Shown here: piece after piece, positions 5,791-6,925 of the stretch
Layout of the letters: every line of letters begins with the position of its first letter
Position numbering within the stretch: the first letter of the stretch is position 1
NCBI GenBank assembly: GCA_947168785.1
Contig: CAMVNL010000116.1
Location: 1-6,925, forward strand
DNA: 6,925 nt
Direction: 5' to 3'
Source of the DNA: an uncultured Clostridia bacterium
GTDB lineage: Bacteria > Bacillota > Clostridia > Oscillospirales > Acutalibacteraceae
Position numbers and translations under genes: made by a program
The notes under the pieces: generated by a model
Seen by the model: the letters and a program-made list of their open reading frames with translations, nothing else
Databases searched by the model: none
Told to the model about the DNA's origin: nothing

Positions 5791-6338
5791 TCCCCGTAAA
5801 CCCGAATTTGAACCTGAATCAGGTGCTTGCCGTTGCCACTGAAAATCTGCAGGCGCAGGGCTACGAAGTCGTCGCCACGCCGATGAGCGCCACCTCCGCC
5901 TCGATGACGGTGAGAAAAGATCGCGACGGCTTTAAAAACTTTATGGGCCTCGGCGTGGAAAGCCGCGTTCAGATGATGGTCAACAACACGGCGATGACGT
6001 TGAGCATCGAGCATGAGTGGACCAACAAGATCATTGCCCTGATCGTTGGCTGGTTCCTGTGCTGGGTGCCGATCGTGACGGGCATCATGGGCTGCGTCAA
6101 TCAGAGCGGCCTGACCAACAAGATCAACGACGCCGTCATGCTTGGCTGCAATTCTTCTCCCAACGGTGTTCAGGCAAATCCGCAGTACGGCTATCAGCAG
6201 CCTCAGTATCAGGCTCCCCAGTATCAGGCTCCCCAGTATCAGGCGCCCCCGCAGCAGTATCAGGTTCCGCAGCAGCCGCAGTATCAGGCCCCGCAGGACG
6301 TGCAGCAGCCCTATCAGGGAGATACTCAGAATCAGTAA
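5772..6338 (+). CDS. Membrane-anchored protein with Gln/Tyr/Pro repeat tail
   Basis: I do not recognise a named family for this 188-residue protein. Residues 10-84 form a small soluble-looking domain with alternating hydrophobic residues, rather like compact beta-rich domains found before a membrane segment in other clostridial proteins. One long hydrophobic stretch (86-109, with W, C and P) follows, then a short conserved-looking QSGLTNKIND segment. The tail from about 137 onward is low complexity, built mainly of Gln, Pro and Tyr, with tandem QYQAP units at 145-159 and degenerate copies to 174. The start at 5772 is supported by GAGGAG (5757-5762), 9 nt upstream and inside the DUF2752 gene. 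Similar tails occur on TM2 and CD225-like membrane proteins, where they are disordered. A scaffold or multivalent binding role is possible but unproven. Confidence 0.85.
   Translation: MSTSKMIPVNPNLNLNQVLAVATENLQAQGYEVVATPMSATSASMTVRKDRDGFKNFMGLGVESRVQMMVNNTAMTLSIEHEWTNKIIALIVGWFLCWVPIVTGIMGCVNQSGLTNKINDAVMLGCNSSPNGVQANPQYGYQQPQYQAPQYQAPQYQAPPQQYQVPQQPQYQAPQDVQQPYQGDTQNQ
6204..6293 (+). repeat. Tandem 15-bp coding repeat (QYQAP units)
   Basis: CAGTATCAGGCTCCC is present at 6204-6218 and 6219-6233, and with one change at 6234-6248. Diverged copies follow at 6255-6269 and 6279-6293 after short CAG/CCG insertions. The period is a multiple of three, so copy-number change would keep the frame. 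The near identity of the first three units suggests recent slippage. Confidence 0.9.
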
Positions 6339-6354
6339 GACAGATATCAGTCGG

Positions 6355-6390
6355 AACAGCCGGAAGGAACAGCGTTTTCCTCCGGCTGTT
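6355..6390 (+). terminator. Stem-loop between the repeat-tail gene and the SF0329-like gene
   Basis: AACAGCCGGA (6355-6364) pairs perfectly with TCCGGCTGTT (6381-6390). After a one-base bulge, GGAA/TTCC extends the stem, leaving a loop of about 7 nt. Only three T follow in the tail (6389-6391), so termination is likely partial and the next gene may be read at a reduced level. An alternative is a role as an mRNA stabiliser for the upstream genes. Confidence 0.55.
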
Positions 6391-6410
6391 TGAATCAGAA
6401 GGGAGTCATG

Positions 6411-6896
6411 ATGGACCGCTGGAGTTTCATGCGTCACAAATTGGAGAACGATTACCTTGCCCCGTCTTTGCGGGGGCGAGTGCGCTACTTCGTGACTCGG
6501 TACCCCTGGATGCCCGATTATCAGGGGCGCGCTGCCATCGTTGTTGACGACGAGGAGGCCCTCAGCGGCGGCTATCTGGAATTGTGGCCGAGCGACCTCC
6601 TGACCGGCCGTGAGACCGAGGAGGAGCTGGCCCGCCATCTGCATTTTGAGGGGCTCAACCCCCACAGCTTCTACGACGCGTTTCATGAGTTCGATACTCA
6701 GACCGTGCAGGAGAGCCTGCAGAGCGAGGATCAGATCGTACGGCTGTTCGCTCTGCTGGACCGTCGGGTGGGCAAACGGACGCTGCAAAACCTCCGGGAG
6801 GGCCTTGACGCGCAGACGCCCGCCTTTCGGCGGTTCTGGTCCATCCGCATGGCGGCGGAGGGGCTGGTCCCGTCAGAAGGGCAGCCTACTATTTAA
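6411..6896 (+). CDS. SF0329-like protein of unknown function
   Basis: This is a 161-residue soluble protein with no signal peptide or membrane segment. The pattern resembles what is annotated as the SF0329 family: a Trp-containing N-terminus followed by a charged helix (1-14), SLRGRVRYFVTRY (19-31), a VVDDEEAL segment (44-51), a central FYDAFHEFD region (87-95), the ESLQSED region (101-107) and ALLDRRVGKRTL (114-125). I name the family from memory and it should be treated as tentative; the biochemical function is unknown. AGGGAG at 6400-6405 lies 5 nt before the ATG at 6411 and only 2 nt before the one at 6408, so 6411 is preferred; the TTG at 6390 lies before the ribosome site. The gene runs in the direction of the DUF2752 pair but behind a stem-loop, and I see no separate promoter. 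The remaining 29 bases of the window show no terminator. Confidence 0.72.
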   Translation: MDRWSFMRHKLENDYLAPSLRGRVRYFVTRYPWMPDYQGRAAIVVDDEEALSGGYLELWPSDLLTGRETEEELARHLHFEGLNPHSFYDAFHEFDTQTVQESLQSEDQIVRLFALLDRRVGKRTLQNLREGLDAQTPAFRRFWSIRMAAEGLVPSEGQPTI

Positions 6897-6925
6897 ACAA
6901 AAAGTAACCCATTCTTACCATTAAA

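Noticed and set aside
6204..6293. CRISPR-like array
   Set aside because: The 15-bp units are contiguous, without unique spacers, and lie in frame in a protein tail.
5781..6788. 335-residue open frame on the - strand across the last genes
   Set aside because: It covers two + strand genes that have good ribosome sites, and its low-complexity LILGSLILGSL stretch is just the antisense of the QYQAP repeat.

Overview
The window looks like a GC-rich (by eye about 60%) Gram-positive chromosome, most likely a gut-type clostridium of the Oscillospiraceae/Ruminococcaceae kind. The grounds are strong AGGAGG-like ribosome binding sites, textbook sigma-A promoters (TTGACA-17-TATAAT), a tRNA with genome-encoded CCA, and Firmicutes-type protein families (an XRE regulator with a membrane domain, a GH36 glycosidase, DUF2752). 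The genus is an inference and cannot be fixed from the sequence alone.

Layout, left to right. Positions 1-135 hold a cluster of short GC-rich hairpins with a repeated 26-bp block. Next comes a secreted right-handed beta-helix (pectate-lyase-like) protein on the + strand (195-1328), closed by a strong stem-loop (1368-1401). That stem-loop also lies just downstream of tRNA-Gly(GCC) on the - strand (1436-1511), which has its own consensus promoter. Upstream of the tRNA on the same strand is an XRE-type DNA-binding protein fused to a six-segment membrane domain (1598-2605). Its upstream region holds several copies of an 8-bp motif, GCAACCGG/CCGGTTGC, one of them inside the predicted promoter. A second hairpin cluster, built as a 138-bp inverted repeat (2816-2953), fills the rest of that gap.

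A cytoplasmic GH36 family glycosidase (alpha-galactosidase-like) occupies 2985-5198 on the - strand. It diverges from a + strand set of three genes: a DUF2752 membrane protein (5377-5790), an overlapping membrane-anchored protein with a Gln/Tyr/Pro repeat tail (5772-6338), and an SF0329-like protein of unknown function (6411-6896).

How the genes may work together. The beta-helix protein is probably exported and acts on, or binds, polysaccharide, while the GH36 enzyme would cleave galactosides inside the cell. They lie on opposite strands with a regulator and a tRNA between them and no transporter in view, so this is not a clear polysaccharide utilisation locus. The DUF2752 gene and the repeat-tail gene overlap by 19 bases and follow one strong promoter, so they are almost certainly co-expressed. 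The SF0329-like gene follows a stem-loop that may reduce read-through. Motifs resembling the repeat upstream of the XRE gene also occur in the divergent promoter region at 5250-5308, which raises the unproven possibility that the membrane-bound regulator controls both places. I see no phage, transposase, CRISPR array or defence system. The points most worth following are the membrane-tethered regulator with its motif array, the GH36 active-site deviations and the modular hairpin elements.
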